From LMDS01 sp040007475 (lineage in GTDB: Bacteria; Pseudomonadota; Gammaproteobacteria; Burkholderiales; Burkholderiaceae_C), in assembly GCA_040007475.1 (NCBI GenBank), contig JBDTVC010000002.1:1-64000 (forward strand): a DNA stretch of 64,000 nt, in the 5' to 3' direction. The position numbers were made by a program, and so were the translations under genes. The notes beneath the pieces are model-generated. The model ran no database searches. It saw nothing but the letters and a program-made list of their open reading frames with translations, and was not told the origin of the DNA. Of this stretch, positions 52,295-60,675 are shown piece by piece (position 1 is the stretch's first letter; the number at the start of each line of letters is the position of its first letter).

Positions 52295-53101
52295 ATGGCC
52301 AAGCCTCTCATCATCGGCATCTCGGCGCGCATCCACCATCCGGTCGGGCCGGTCCGCGACCTCGGCGGCGTCTATGCCAAGACGCTGCACTACCTCGAAC
52401 AATCGGTCGCGCACTGGGTGCTCGCGAAAGACGTGCTCGCGGTGATGATCCCCGCGATCGAGAGCCAGGGCCTGATCGAGCGGAGCGAGATGAGCCTGAG
52501 CTCGTACGCCGAGTACCTCGATGGCCTGGTGTTGCAGGGCGGCGCCGACATCGCGCCGCAGAGCTACGGCGAGACGCCACTGCACGCCGACTGGGCTGGC
52601 GACGCGGTGCGCGACCGCTACGAGATCGATCTGTTCAACGCCTTCGTGGCCGCCGGCAAGCCGGTGATCGGCATCTGCCGTGGCTGCCAGCTTATCAACG
52701 TGGCGCTGGGCGGCACGCTGTTCCAGGACATCCCGACACAGCTGCCTTCAGCCGTCTCGCACCGCGACACCTCGATGTACGAGCGCGCGCTCCACGACGT
52801 GAGCTTCGTCGCCGGCTCGAAGCTGGCCACGCTGTACCCGGGCAGGGCGCAATCGAAGATCAACACCATCCACCACCAGGCCGTGAAGGACCTGGGCCGT
52901 GACCTGGTGATCGAGGCGGTGGGCGTTCCCGACGGCGTGGTCGAGGCGATCCGCTGGCGCGGGCCGAGCTATGTGTTCGGGATGCAATGGCACCCCGAGT
53001 TCCTCGCGCTGGCCACGCTCGACCAGGCGCAGCTGGACGGGGGCCCGATCCTGAAGGACTTCCTCGACAACGCGCGTGCCTGCCGCGACGCAATGACCTG
53101 A
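52295..53101 (+). CDS. class C26 gamma-glutamyl hydrolase (PuuD-like)
   Basis: 268 residues. Nucleophile C128 (GICRGCQLINV), H233 and E235 (MQWHPEF). The QGGADIAPQSYGE segment is typical of gamma-glutamyl-GABA hydrolases. It hydrolyses the gamma-glutamyl amide of a small amine or amino acid to glutamate and the free amino acid. It begins one base past the ADH stop and precedes the aldehyde dehydrogenase, matching the order of enzymes in gamma-glutamyl pathways. Confidence 0.9.
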   Translation: MAKPLIIGISARIHHPVGPVRDLGGVYAKTLHYLEQSVAHWVLAKDVLAVMIPAIESQGLIERSEMSLSSYAEYLDGLVLQGGADIAPQSYGETPLHADWAGDAVRDRYEIDLFNAFVAAGKPVIGICRGCQLINVALGGTLFQDIPTQLPSAVSHRDTSMYERALHDVSFVAGSKLATLYPGRAQSKINTIHHQAVKDLGRDLVIEAVGVPDGVVEAIRWRGPSYVFGMQWHPEFLALATLDQAQLDGGPILKDFLDNARACRDAMT

Positions 53102-53113
53102 CTCCACCTCACC

Positions 53114-54481
53114 ATGCTGAAGATCCACAACCCCGCCACCGGCGCGCTGATCGCCGAAGTCCCCGAGGCCACGCCGGAGATCGTCGCCGAGCGCTTCCGT
53201 GCCGCGCGCGCCGCGCAACCGGCGTGGTTCGCCACCCCGCTGGAGGCGCGGCTGCAGGTGATGCAGCGCTTCCGCGTCGCGGTGGCGGCCGAGGTCGAAT
53301 CGCTGGCGTCCACGCTGACGGCCGAGGTCGGCAAGCCGATCCGGCAGTCGCGCAACGAGCTGAACGGCTTGCTCGGCCGCGTCGACTTCTTCCTGACGCA
53401 GGCGGCGGCCACCCTGGCGCCGCAGCAGGTGTTCGACGAAGGCGGCACGCGCGAGGTCATCAGCTTCGACCCGCTCGGCGTGATCGCGAACATCTCGGCC
53501 TGGAACTACCCGTACTTCGTCGGCGGCAACGTGTTCGTGCCGGCGTTGCTGGCCGGCAATGCGGTGCTGTACAAGCCTTCGGAGTTCGCCACGCTCACGG
53601 GCCTGCACATCGCGCGGCTGCTGCATGAGTCGGGCGTGCCGCTCGACATCTTCGTGCCGCTGGTCGGCCGCGGTGAAGTCGGCGCCGCGCTGCTCGCGCA
53701 GAATATCGACGGCGTGTTCTTCACCGGCTCTCATGCGACCGGCGCAAAGATCGCGCAGACCGTCGGCCCGCGCTTCATCAAGCTGCAGCTTGAACTCGGC
53801 GGCAAGGACCCGACCTACGTCGCCGAAGACGCCGATCCGAAGATCGCCGCCGAGTCGCTCGCCGACGGCGCGATGTACAACGCCGGCCAGAGCTGCTGTT
53901 CGGTCGAGCGCATCTACGTGCACGAAAGCATCCACGATGCCTTCGTCGACGCGTTCGTCGACACGGTGCGCGGCTTCAGGATGGGCAACCCGACCAGCGA
54001 GGAGACCTACATCGGCGCGATCACGCGCGCGCCGCAACTCGACGTGCTCGACGCACAGGTCGCCGACGCGCAAGCCAAGGGCGCGACGCTGCGCACTGGC
54101 GGCCACCGAGCGGCGGGGCCAGGCAACTGGTTCGAGCCCACGGTGTTCACCGGCGTGAACCACACGATGGAGTTGATGCGCGAGGAGAGCTTCGGGCCGG
54201 TCATCGGCATCCAGAAGGTCGCCAGCGACGCCGAGGCTCTGGCGCTGATGAACGATACGCGCTACGGCCTGACGGCCGGCGTGTTCACGAAGGACGAGGC
54301 GAGAGCACGTGCGCTGCTCGCGAAGGTCAACGCTGGCAGCGTCTACTGGAACTGCTGCGACCGCGTCAGCCCGCGGCTGCCGTGGTCTGGGCACGGCGAT
54401 TCGGGTGTCGGTCTGACCTTGTCCACGTTCGGCATCCAGACCTTCACGCGGCCGCGTGCGTGGCATCTGCGCCAACCGTGA
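53114..54481 (+). CDS. aldehyde dehydrogenase
   Basis: 455 residues. Catalytic C261 in NAGQSCCSVER, general base E227 (LQLELGGKD), and NAD-binding IANISAWNYPYFVG and FFTGSHATGAK. The residue after the catalytic Cys is Cys rather than the usual Ser/Thr. It is not the PhnY type (no Arg before the Cys). It fits oxidation of a gamma-glutamyl aminoaldehyde to the acid. The stop overlaps the next GTG (GTGA). Confidence 0.9.
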   Translation: MLKIHNPATGALIAEVPEATPEIVAERFRAARAAQPAWFATPLEARLQVMQRFRVAVAAEVESLASTLTAEVGKPIRQSRNELNGLLGRVDFFLTQAAATLAPQQVFDEGGTREVISFDPLGVIANISAWNYPYFVGGNVFVPALLAGNAVLYKPSEFATLTGLHIARLLHESGVPLDIFVPLVGRGEVGAALLAQNIDGVFFTGSHATGAKIAQTVGPRFIKLQLELGGKDPTYVAEDADPKIAAESLADGAMYNAGQSCCSVERIYVHESIHDAFVDAFVDTVRGFRMGNPTSEETYIGAITRAPQLDVLDAQVADAQAKGATLRTGGHRAAGPGNWFEPTVFTGVNHTMELMREESFGPVIGIQKVASDAEALALMNDTRYGLTAGVFTKDEARARALLAKVNAGSVYWNCCDRVSPRLPWSGHGDSGVGLTLSTFGIQTFTRPRAWHLRQP

Positions 54482-55146
54482 CGCGGCTGGCGCTGTTCGA
54501 TCTCGACCACACGCTGTTGACGGGCGACAGCGATGTGCTGTGGTGCGAATTCCTGATGGACGCCGGCGTGCTCGACCGTGCCGAGTTCGAGCCGCGCAAT
54601 GCCGACATGGCGCGCCGTTACGGCGACGGCAGCGTCAGCGCGGCGGACTTCTGCGATTTCTACGTGTCCACACTCGCCGGCCGCACGCTGAGTGAGTGGC
54701 GGCCATGGTGCGAGCGTTTCCTGAGCGAAGTGATCGCGCCGAGGATCCCCGCCTCGGCGCGTGCCCTGGTCGAGTCGCACCGCGAGCGCGGCGACCGGAT
54801 CGTGATGACGACCGCGACGAACCGGGTGCTCACCGAGCTGACGGCGCAGCACCTCGGCATCGACGACCTGCTCGCAACCGAGGTCGAAGTGATCGGCGGC
54901 CGCTGCAGCGGCCGCACCCGGGGAGTGCTGAACATGAGGGAAGGCAAGGTCGAACGGCTGAAGTCTTGGTTGGCCGATCAGGGATGGCCGGCCGACGCGC
55001 TGGCCGGTGCCGTGTTCTACAGCGATTCGGCGAACGACCTGCCGCTGCTTCGCTCGGTCGGGCAGCCCATCGTCGTCGATCCTGACCCGCAACTGCGGCG
55101 GCACGCGGCGATGGCCGGATGGTCACTTGTGGAATTGGCCCGCTGA
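54478..55146 (+). CDS. HAD-IB phosphatase (SerB-like)
   Basis: 222 residues from a GTG that overlaps the ALDH stop. Motif I is FDLDHTLL (D8, D10), motif II the VMTTATN segment, motif III the Lys in MREGKVERL, and motif IV SDSANDLPLL. It resembles SerB-type phosphatases of phosphoserine-like small substrates. A helical cap spans about 20-75. It ends the coupled gene set after phnW. The substrate is unknown; a phosphorylated alcohol fits its place. Confidence 0.88.
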   Translation: MTRLALFDLDHTLLTGDSDVLWCEFLMDAGVLDRAEFEPRNADMARRYGDGSVSAADFCDFYVSTLAGRTLSEWRPWCERFLSEVIAPRIPASARALVESHRERGDRIVMTTATNRVLTELTAQHLGIDDLLATEVEVIGGRCSGRTRGVLNMREGKVERLKSWLADQGWPADALAGAVFYSDSANDLPLLRSVGQPIVVDPDPQLRRHAAMAGWSLVELAR

Positions 55147-55192
55147 CGACCGCCGAGCCGGTACGATCACGGCCGAAGCAATGGGAGGCGCA

Positions 55193-56014
55193 ATGGCAAT
55201 GGATGTAGTCGACTACGAGATCAGGGGTGCCGAGATGCAGTTCGTCGAGATCGAGCTCGATCCCGGCGAAGCGGCGGTCGGCGAGGCCGGCAGCATGATG
55301 TTCATGGACGCCGGCATCTCGATGGACACGGTGTTCGGCGATGGCTCGCAGAGCAGCGGCAACAGCGGTCTGTTCGGCAAACTGCTCGGCGCCGGCAAGC
55401 GGCTCGTGACGGGCGAGTCTCTGTTCACGACCGTCTACACGAACCAGGGTGCGGGCAAGCTGCGCGTCGCGTTCGCCGCGCCTTATCCGGGCAAGATCCT
55501 GCCGATGGACCTGCGTCAGCTCGGTGGCACGCTGATCTGTCAGAAGGACGCGTTCCTGTGCGCGGCGCGGGGCGTGTCGCTGGGGATCTACTTCCAGCAG
55601 AAGCTGTCGGTCGGCTTTTTCGGCGGCGAGGGCTTCGTGATGCAGAAGCTCGACGGTGACGGCCTGGCATTCGTGCACGCCGGCGGCACCGTCGTCAAGC
55701 GTGACCTGCGAGCGGGTCAGACCTTGCTGATCGACACGGGCTGCATCGTCGCGCTGACGCCGAACGTGAGCTTCGAGATCCAGTACGTCGGCAAGGTCAA
55801 GACCGCGCTGTTCGGCGGCGAGGGCTTGTTCTTCGCGAAGGTCACTGGGCCCGGCACGGTGTGGCTGCAGAGCCTGCCGTTCTCGCGCCTGGCCTCGCGC
55901 GTGTTCGCCGCAGCGCCACAGCGCGGCGGCTCGAAGGAGGAAGGTTCGGTGCTCGGCGGTCTCGCGGTCGGTGGTCTGCTCGGCAGCGTGCTGGGCGGGG
56001 GCGACGATGACTAG
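55193..56014 (+). CDS. AIM24/TIGR00266 family protein
   Basis: 273 residues. It begins DVVDYEIRGAEMQFVEIEL and has the repeated beta-rich blocks of TIGR00266 (AGSMMFMDAGI; GEGFVMQKLDGDGLAFVHAGG; GGEGLFFAKVTGPGTVWLQS). It ends in a Gly-rich tail with three final Asp. The family is widespread and uncharacterised; eukaryotic AIM24 affects mitochondrial membrane organisation. GGGAGG ribosome site 4 bases before the ATG chosen. Confidence 0.9.
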   Translation: MAMDVVDYEIRGAEMQFVEIELDPGEAAVGEAGSMMFMDAGISMDTVFGDGSQSSGNSGLFGKLLGAGKRLVTGESLFTTVYTNQGAGKLRVAFAAPYPGKILPMDLRQLGGTLICQKDAFLCAARGVSLGIYFQQKLSVGFFGGEGFVMQKLDGDGLAFVHAGGTVVKRDLRAGQTLLIDTGCIVALTPNVSFEIQYVGKVKTALFGGEGLFFAKVTGPGTVWLQSLPFSRLASRVFAAAPQRGGSKEEGSVLGGLAVGGLLGSVLGGGDDD

Positions 56015-56699
56015 GGCGTGGCCGGTGGCGCTGGTCGCATGCGTCCTCGCGGCATCGGCGCACGCCGAGTGCGGCGATGCCAGCGGTGACCGCCCGGTGT
56101 ACTTGAGCTTCGACGCCGGCCACATGGCGATCGCTCCGCAGGTGGCCGATGTGCTCAGCCGGCAGAAGGTGAAGGCGACCTTTTTCCTCGCCGATCAGCG
56201 CACGGCCAGTGGTGGCAGCAGTCTCGACGACGAATGGACGCCGTGGTGGGCAGCGCGCGCTGCCGAGGGCCACGCGTTCGGCGCACTCGCCAGGACGACA
56301 TCGCCGGCGCGGGTCTGTGCCGAGTCGACGGCCACCGCCGATCGCTTCCACCAGATGACGGGTCGCGCGATGCCCAGGCTGTTCCGCCTGAGCGCCGGCA
56401 AGGCGTCGCCGCAGCTGATCGCCGCAGCGGCCGGCTGCGACTGGGTGAACGTGGCGGGCTCGGTCTCGCTGGGCGACGACGTGGCGGGTCGCAAGGTCAC
56501 GAACAAGCAGTTGCTGCACCGCGCGCTGCGCGACGTGCGGCCCGGCGATGTGCTGCTCGCGCACCTGGGGACCTGGCCACGCCGGGACGCCTGGGCGCCG
56601 ACGAGTCTCGAGCCGTTGATCGAAGGCCTGAAGGCGCGCGGCATGTGCTTCGCGACCTTGCGCGAGCATCCGGCGTACCGCGCTCAATTCTCATGGTGA
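56007..56699 (+). CDS. polysaccharide deacetylase-like secreted protein
   Basis: 230 residues with a signal peptide (cleavage after SAHA). The NodB-fold start is VYLSFDAGHMAIAPQVADVL, then KVKATFFLAD. The usual TFDDG is SFDAG here, so the second, metal-binding Asp is missing, and the HxxxH metal motif is not seen. It may be inactive as a deacetylase or use a different site. Its ATG overlaps the upstream stop by 8 bases. Confidence 0.8.
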   Translation: MTRAWPVALVACVLAASAHAECGDASGDRPVYLSFDAGHMAIAPQVADVLSRQKVKATFFLADQRTASGGSSLDDEWTPWWAARAAEGHAFGALARTTSPARVCAESTATADRFHQMTGRAMPRLFRLSAGKASPQLIAAAAGCDWVNVAGSVSLGDDVAGRKVTNKQLLHRALRDVRPGDVLLAHLGTWPRRDAWAPTSLEPLIEGLKARGMCFATLREHPAYRAQFSW

Positions 56700-56709
56700 T
56701 GTATCTTCA

Positions 56710-57624
56710 ATGAATCTGCTGCTCGACTCGTTCTGGCGTGCGGTCGCGTACTGCCTGCACCCGCGGGTGATCCTGCTTTCGCTGCTGCCGCTGGTGTTGA
56801 TGGCGGCGCTGTCGCTCGGGCTGGGCTACTTTTTCTGGGAGGCCGCGCTCGACGCCGTGCGCGACACGTTCGAGTCGTGGGCGATGCTCGCGACGATGAT
56901 CCACTGGCTCGAAGGCATGGGTCTGGCCAACCTCAAGTCGGTGCTCGCGCCGCTCGTGGTCGTGTTCCTGAGCACCCCGGTGATCGTGGTGCTCGCGTTG
57001 CTGATGGTCGCGGCGTTCATGACGCCATCGATGCTCGGGCTCGTCGCTACGCGCCGCTTCCCGCTGCTCGAGCACCGACACGGCGGCTCGTTCTTCGGCA
57101 GCATGTTCGGCGCACTGTGGGCCACGCTGGCGGCGCTGATCGTGATGCTGCTGTCGATCCCGCTGTGGTTCGTGCCGCCGCTGGTTCTGATCGTGCCGCC
57201 GCTGATCTGGGGCTGGCTCACCTACCGCGTGATGAGCTACGACGTGCTTGCCGAGCACGCGAGCAAGGAGGAGCGGCATGAGCTGATACGCCGTCATCGC
57301 CCGCTGCTGCTGGGCATGGGCGTGCTCACCGGCTACCTCGGCGCGGCACCTTCGCTGGTGTGGGCCTCCGGTGCGATCGCGATTGTGTTCGCGCCGGTGC
57401 TGGTGCCGGTGGCGGTGTGGATCTACACGCTGGTGTTCGCGTTCTCGTCGCTGTGGTTCGCGCACTTCTCGCTCGCGGCGCTGCAGATCCTGCGGCGCGA
57501 ACGCGAGGCGTCCGAGCTCGTGCCCGCGGGCAGCGGTCCGCGCGCGGACGAGTTGATCGCTGACGCGCGCATCATTCCGTTGCCTCCGGCCGATGTGGCC
57601 GGTGGTCCCGCACCTTCACCCTGA
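56710..57624 (+). CDS. EI24-like integral membrane protein
   Basis: 304 residues with about six to seven membrane segments, beginning SFWRAVAYCLHPRVILLSLLPLVL. The pattern of a helical bundle with an amphipathic middle (EGMGLANLKSVLAPLVVVFLSTP) matches the EI24/CysZ-like family. Bacterial members include the sulfate transporter CysZ, but this sequence is not clearly that protein. The C-terminal ~35 residues are disordered. The following gene starts 8 bases later. Confidence 0.82.
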   Translation: MNLLLDSFWRAVAYCLHPRVILLSLLPLVLMAALSLGLGYFFWEAALDAVRDTFESWAMLATMIHWLEGMGLANLKSVLAPLVVVFLSTPVIVVLALLMVAAFMTPSMLGLVATRRFPLLEHRHGGSFFGSMFGALWATLAALIVMLLSIPLWFVPPLVLIVPPLIWGWLTYRVMSYDVLAEHASKEERHELIRRHRPLLLGMGVLTGYLGAAPSLVWASGAIAIVFAPVLVPVAVWIYTLVFAFSSLWFAHFSLAALQILRREREASELVPAGSGPRADELIADARIIPLPPADVAGGPAPSP

Positions 57625-57632
57625 ACCCGTTC

Positions 57633-58427
57633 ATGAACTTCGGTCTGATCATCATCGGCGACGAGATTCTCTCGGGCAAGCGCGCCGACAAGCACCTGCC
57701 CAAGGTGATCGAGTTGCTGTCGGCACGCGGTCTGGCGCTGTCGTGGGCACGCTATGTCGGTGACGACCCGGCGCGCATCACGGCCGACCTGAAGCACGCG
57801 TTCGAGTCCGGCGACGTGGTGTTCTCGTGCGGCGGCATCGGCGCAACGCCCGACGACCACACGCGCCAGTGCGCCGCCGCCGCGCTCGGGCGACCGCTCG
57901 CGCTGCATCCACAGGCGCGCGACCTGATCCTGGAGCGCATGCGCGACACCGCGGCGGAGCAGGGCATCCCGTTCGAGCCGGATCGGCACGACAACGTGCA
58001 TCGGCTCAACATGGGCGTGTTCCCCGAGGGCGCTGAGATCATCCCCAATCCGTTCAACAAGATCGCGGGCTTCACGGTCGGCACGGTGCACTTCGTTCCG
58101 GGGTTCCCGGTGATGGCCTGGCCGATGATCGAATCCGTCCTCGACACGCATTACTCGCATCTGCACGGCAAGAATACCCAGCACGAGAAGTCGGTGATCG
58201 TGTTCGGCGCGATGGAGGCCACGCTCACGCCGCTGATGGAGCGTGTCGAAGCCACCTTCGCCGGCATCAAGGTGTTCAGTCTGCCCAGCGTCGACCACCC
58301 GCAATGGGGGCGCCACATCGAGCTCGGTGTGAAGGGCGATTCGGCCCGACTCGACGCGGCCTACAACGTGCTGCTGGAGGGCCTCCACGAGCACGGCGCC
58401 AAGTTGGGCCCCGAATTGGTGCGATGA
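57633..58427 (+). CDS. MoaB/Mog-domain protein (CinA-N-terminal-like)
   Basis: 264 residues. The molybdopterin-binding fold starts FGLIIIGDEILSGKRADKHL and has CGGIGATPDDHTRQ, the loop that binds a phosphate group in MoaB/CinA proteins. It lacks the C-terminal nicotinamide-nucleotide amidase domain of full CinA. Families of this type occur as stand-alone competence/damage-inducible protein homologues. It ends 196 bases before glnA. Confidence 0.9.
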   Translation: MNFGLIIIGDEILSGKRADKHLPKVIELLSARGLALSWARYVGDDPARITADLKHAFESGDVVFSCGGIGATPDDHTRQCAAAALGRPLALHPQARDLILERMRDTAAEQGIPFEPDRHDNVHRLNMGVFPEGAEIIPNPFNKIAGFTVGTVHFVPGFPVMAWPMIESVLDTHYSHLHGKNTQHEKSVIVFGAMEATLTPLMERVEATFAGIKVFSLPSVDHPQWGRHIELGVKGDSARLDAAYNVLLEGLHEHGAKLGPELVR

Positions 58428-58461
58428 TCTGCTCTCATTCGGTGCGGCAAGTCGCACCAAT
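58415..58461. repeat. 10-bp inverted repeat ATTGGTGCGA / TCGCACCAAT
   Basis: The last bases of the MoaB-like gene and the following intergenic region carry a perfect 10-bp inverted repeat (58415-58424 and 58452-58461). A second GGTGCG (58441-58446) can pair with the same right arm instead, so two exclusive hairpins are possible. It may end the upstream transcript or be a protein site. Confidence 0.6.
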
Positions 58462-58507
58462 CCGGAACGCCTCGCAGACGCTTGCCAGCCCGGTACGAGA
58501 CCGTTGC

Positions 58508-58523
58508 GGGCATGCTTTCTGCT
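58508..58523 (+). promoter_or_regulatory. candidate sigma-54 promoter of glnA
   Basis: The sequence GGGCATGCTTTCTGCT matches the -24/-12 layout (TGGCACG, 4 bases, TTGCW) with the GG and GC exactly 10 bases apart. It lies about 100 bases before the glnA ATG. NtrC is encoded in the same operon, as expected for such a promoter. Confidence 0.55.
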
Positions 58524-58545
58524 ACATTCCTGTGCGCATTTTTGG

Positions 58546-58565
58546 GGCCTGTCAGCAGGCCTTTT
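58546..58565 (+). terminator. hairpin with T run in the glnA leader
   Basis: GGCCTG-TCAG-CAGGCC (58546-58561) followed by TTTT (58562-58565). It is a weak intrinsic-terminator shape placed between the candidate promoter and glnA, so it could act as an attenuator of glnA or as the end of the upstream transcript. Confidence 0.5.
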
Positions 58566-58623
58566 GAAGGTCGCTTCCCAGCCCCGCCCACCCTCGAACA
58601 AGCATTCCAACAGGAGTTCCCAG

Positions 58624-60042
58624 ATGGCCAGCAAGACCGTTGCCGATGTGATGAAGATGGTCAAGGAGAACGAAGTCAAGTTCGTCGACTTCCGTTTTAC
58701 CGACACCCGCGGCAAAGAGCAGCACGTGAGCGTGCCCGTGTCCCATTTCGATGAAGACAAGTTCACCGCGGGCCACGCGTTCGACGGCTCGTCGATCGCC
58801 GGCTGGAAGGGCATCGAGGCATCCGACATGCAGCTGATGCCGGACCCGAACACCGCCAACATCGACCCATTCTTCGAAGAGCCGACGCTGATCCTCACGT
58901 GCGACGTGGTCGAGCCGGGCGACGGCAAGCCCTACGAGCGCGATCCGCGTTCGCTGGCCAAGCGCGCCGAAGCCTACATGAAGGCCTCGGGTCTGGGCGA
59001 CACCGCATTCTTCGGCCCGGAGCCCGAGTTCTTCGTGTTCGACAGCGTGCGCTGGGGCAACGACATGTCGGGCTGCTTCTCGAAGATCGAATCCGAAGAA
59101 GCTGCCTGGAACACCGGCAAGGAATACGAGCACGGCAATTCGGGCTACCGCCCCACTGTCAAGGGCGGCTACTTCCCGACCCCGCCGGTCGACAGCATGC
59201 AAGACATGCGCTCCGAGATGTGCCTGGTGCTCGAATCGCTGGGCATTCCGTGCGAAGTGCATCACCATGAAGTGGCCAACGCCGGCCAGATGGAAATCGG
59301 CACCCGGTTCAGCACGCTGCTGCAGCGCGCCGACTGGGTCCAGCTGCAAAAGTACGTGATCCAGAACGTCGCTCATGCCTACGGCAAGACCGCGACCTTC
59401 ATGCCCAAGCCCATCGTCGGCGACAACGGCTCCGGCATGCACGTGCACCAGTCGGTCTGGAAGGACGGCAAGAACCTGTTCGCCGGTGACGGCTACGCCG
59501 GCCTGAGCGAATTCGCGCTGTTCTACATCGGCGGCATCATCAAGCACGCCCGCGCGCTGAACGCCATCACGAACCCCGGCACGAACTCGTACAAGCGCCT
59601 GGTGCCGGGCTACGAAGCGCCGGTGAAGCTGGCGTACTCGGCCAAGAACCGCTCGGCGTCGATCCGCATCCCGTTCGTCGCGAACCCGAAGGGCCGCCGC
59701 GTCGAAGCGCGCTTCCCCGATCCCCTGATGAACCCGTACCTCGGCTTCTCGGCCATGCTGATGGCCGGCCTGGACGGCGTCGAGAACAAGATCCACCCGG
59801 GCGAAGCCGCCAGCAAGGACCTCTACCACCTGCCGCCGGAAGAGGACAAGCTGATCCCGACCGTGTGCCACAGCCTGGACCAGGCGCTCGAGTACCTCGA
59901 CAAGGACCGCGCCTTCCTGACCAAGGGCGGTGTGTTCACCGATGCCTACATCGACGCCTACATCGACCTGAAGATGCAGGAAGTGACGCGTTTCCGCATG
60001 GCCACGCACCCGGTCGAGTTCGACATGTACTACACGCTGTAA
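58624..60042 (+). CDS. glnA: glutamine synthetase, type I
   Basis: 472 residues, normal GSI-beta length. Metal and ATP site motifs are GPEPEFF, EVHHHEVANAGQ, NGSGMHVHQS and NRSASIRIP; the adenylylation Tyr is Y401 in DLYHLPPEE. It makes glutamine from glutamate, ammonia and ATP. The true ATG follows a GGAG site; the frame is open 40 codons upstream in the leader. It heads an operon-like run with the next gene and ntrBC, and a terminator lies at 60077. Confidence 0.98.
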   Translation: MASKTVADVMKMVKENEVKFVDFRFTDTRGKEQHVSVPVSHFDEDKFTAGHAFDGSSIAGWKGIEASDMQLMPDPNTANIDPFFEEPTLILTCDVVEPGDGKPYERDPRSLAKRAEAYMKASGLGDTAFFGPEPEFFVFDSVRWGNDMSGCFSKIESEEAAWNTGKEYEHGNSGYRPTVKGGYFPTPPVDSMQDMRSEMCLVLESLGIPCEVHHHEVANAGQMEIGTRFSTLLQRADWVQLQKYVIQNVAHAYGKTATFMPKPIVGDNGSGMHVHQSVWKDGKNLFAGDGYAGLSEFALFYIGGIIKHARALNAITNPGTNSYKRLVPGYEAPVKLAYSAKNRSASIRIPFVANPKGRRVEARFPDPLMNPYLGFSAMLMAGLDGVENKIHPGEAASKDLYHLPPEEDKLIPTVCHSLDQALEYLDKDRAFLTKGGVFTDAYIDAYIDLKMQEVTRFRMATHPVEFDMYYTL

Positions 60043-60076
60043 AGCTCTGCCCATGCGGGCGCAAGTCACGGCAATC

Positions 60077-60106
60077 AAGGGACGGCGTCAGCCGTCCCTT
60101 TTTTTT
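60077..60106 (+). terminator. intrinsic terminator after glnA
   Basis: A perfect 10-bp stem AAGGGACGGC/GCCGTCCCTT with loop GTCA is followed by eight T. It allows glnA to be expressed separately from ntrBC. Confidence 0.95.
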
Positions 60107-60156
60107 GGGCGTTGAGTGTGGGAGACAATCACGTCGATGATCTGGAGTACCCCCGC

Positions 60157-60675
60157 ATGACGACGCTTCCTCGATCGAACCTGCTTCGCGCCCTGAGCGG
60201 GGTATTGCTGTGCGCCAGTGGTGTCGCCCACGCCGACGTGACCTACAAGTGTCCGCACAACAATTACTACAACAGCAACACGATCAGCGCGAAAGAAGCC
60301 AAGGACAAGGGTTGCACGGTTCTCGAGGGGTCGCCGATCACCGTGATCCAGGGGCCGAAGCCGCGTTCCGGTGCCAGCGGTGCCTCAGGCGCATCACCCG
60401 CGCCGACCGGCAATGGCCGGATCGATCCCGCTGACCAGCGCGCGCGCGACTCCGACGCCCGTCGCATCCTCGAATCCGAGCTCAAGCGCGAAGAGGATCG
60501 CCTCGCGGCGATGAAGACCGAATACAACAATGGTCAGCCGGACCGGCAGGGCGCCGAAAGCCGCAACTTCCAGAAGTACCTCGACCGCGTGGCCGAGATG
60601 AAGACGGCGATCGCGCGCAAGGAAGGCGACATCGCGGCCTTGAAGCGCGAATTGCAGAAGTACCCCTCACAGTGA
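60157..60675 (+). CDS. secreted coiled-coil protein (DUF4124-like)
   Basis: 172 residues with a signal peptide (cleavage after GVAHA), a short Cys-containing N-terminal module (DVTYKCPHNNYYNS ... KGCTVLEG) as in DUF4124 proteins, a Ser/Gly/Ala-rich linker and a C-terminal charged coiled coil (about 105-168). It is placed between glnA and ntrB. The start of ntrB overlaps its stop (GTGA). Role unknown. Confidence 0.78.
   Translation: MTTLPRSNLLRALSGVLLCASGVAHADVTYKCPHNNYYNSNTISAKEAKDKGCTVLEGSPITVIQGPKPRSGASGASGASPAPTGNGRIDPADQRARDSDARRILESELKREEDRLAAMKTEYNNGQPDRQGAESRNFQKYLDRVAEMKTAIARKEGDIAALKRELQKYPSQ

Noticed and set aside
58441..58458. NtrC binding site at GGTGCGGCAAGTCGCACC
   Set aside because: The half-sites are in the opposite orientation to the NtrC consensus (GCACC...GGTGC), so it is listed only as an inverted repeat.
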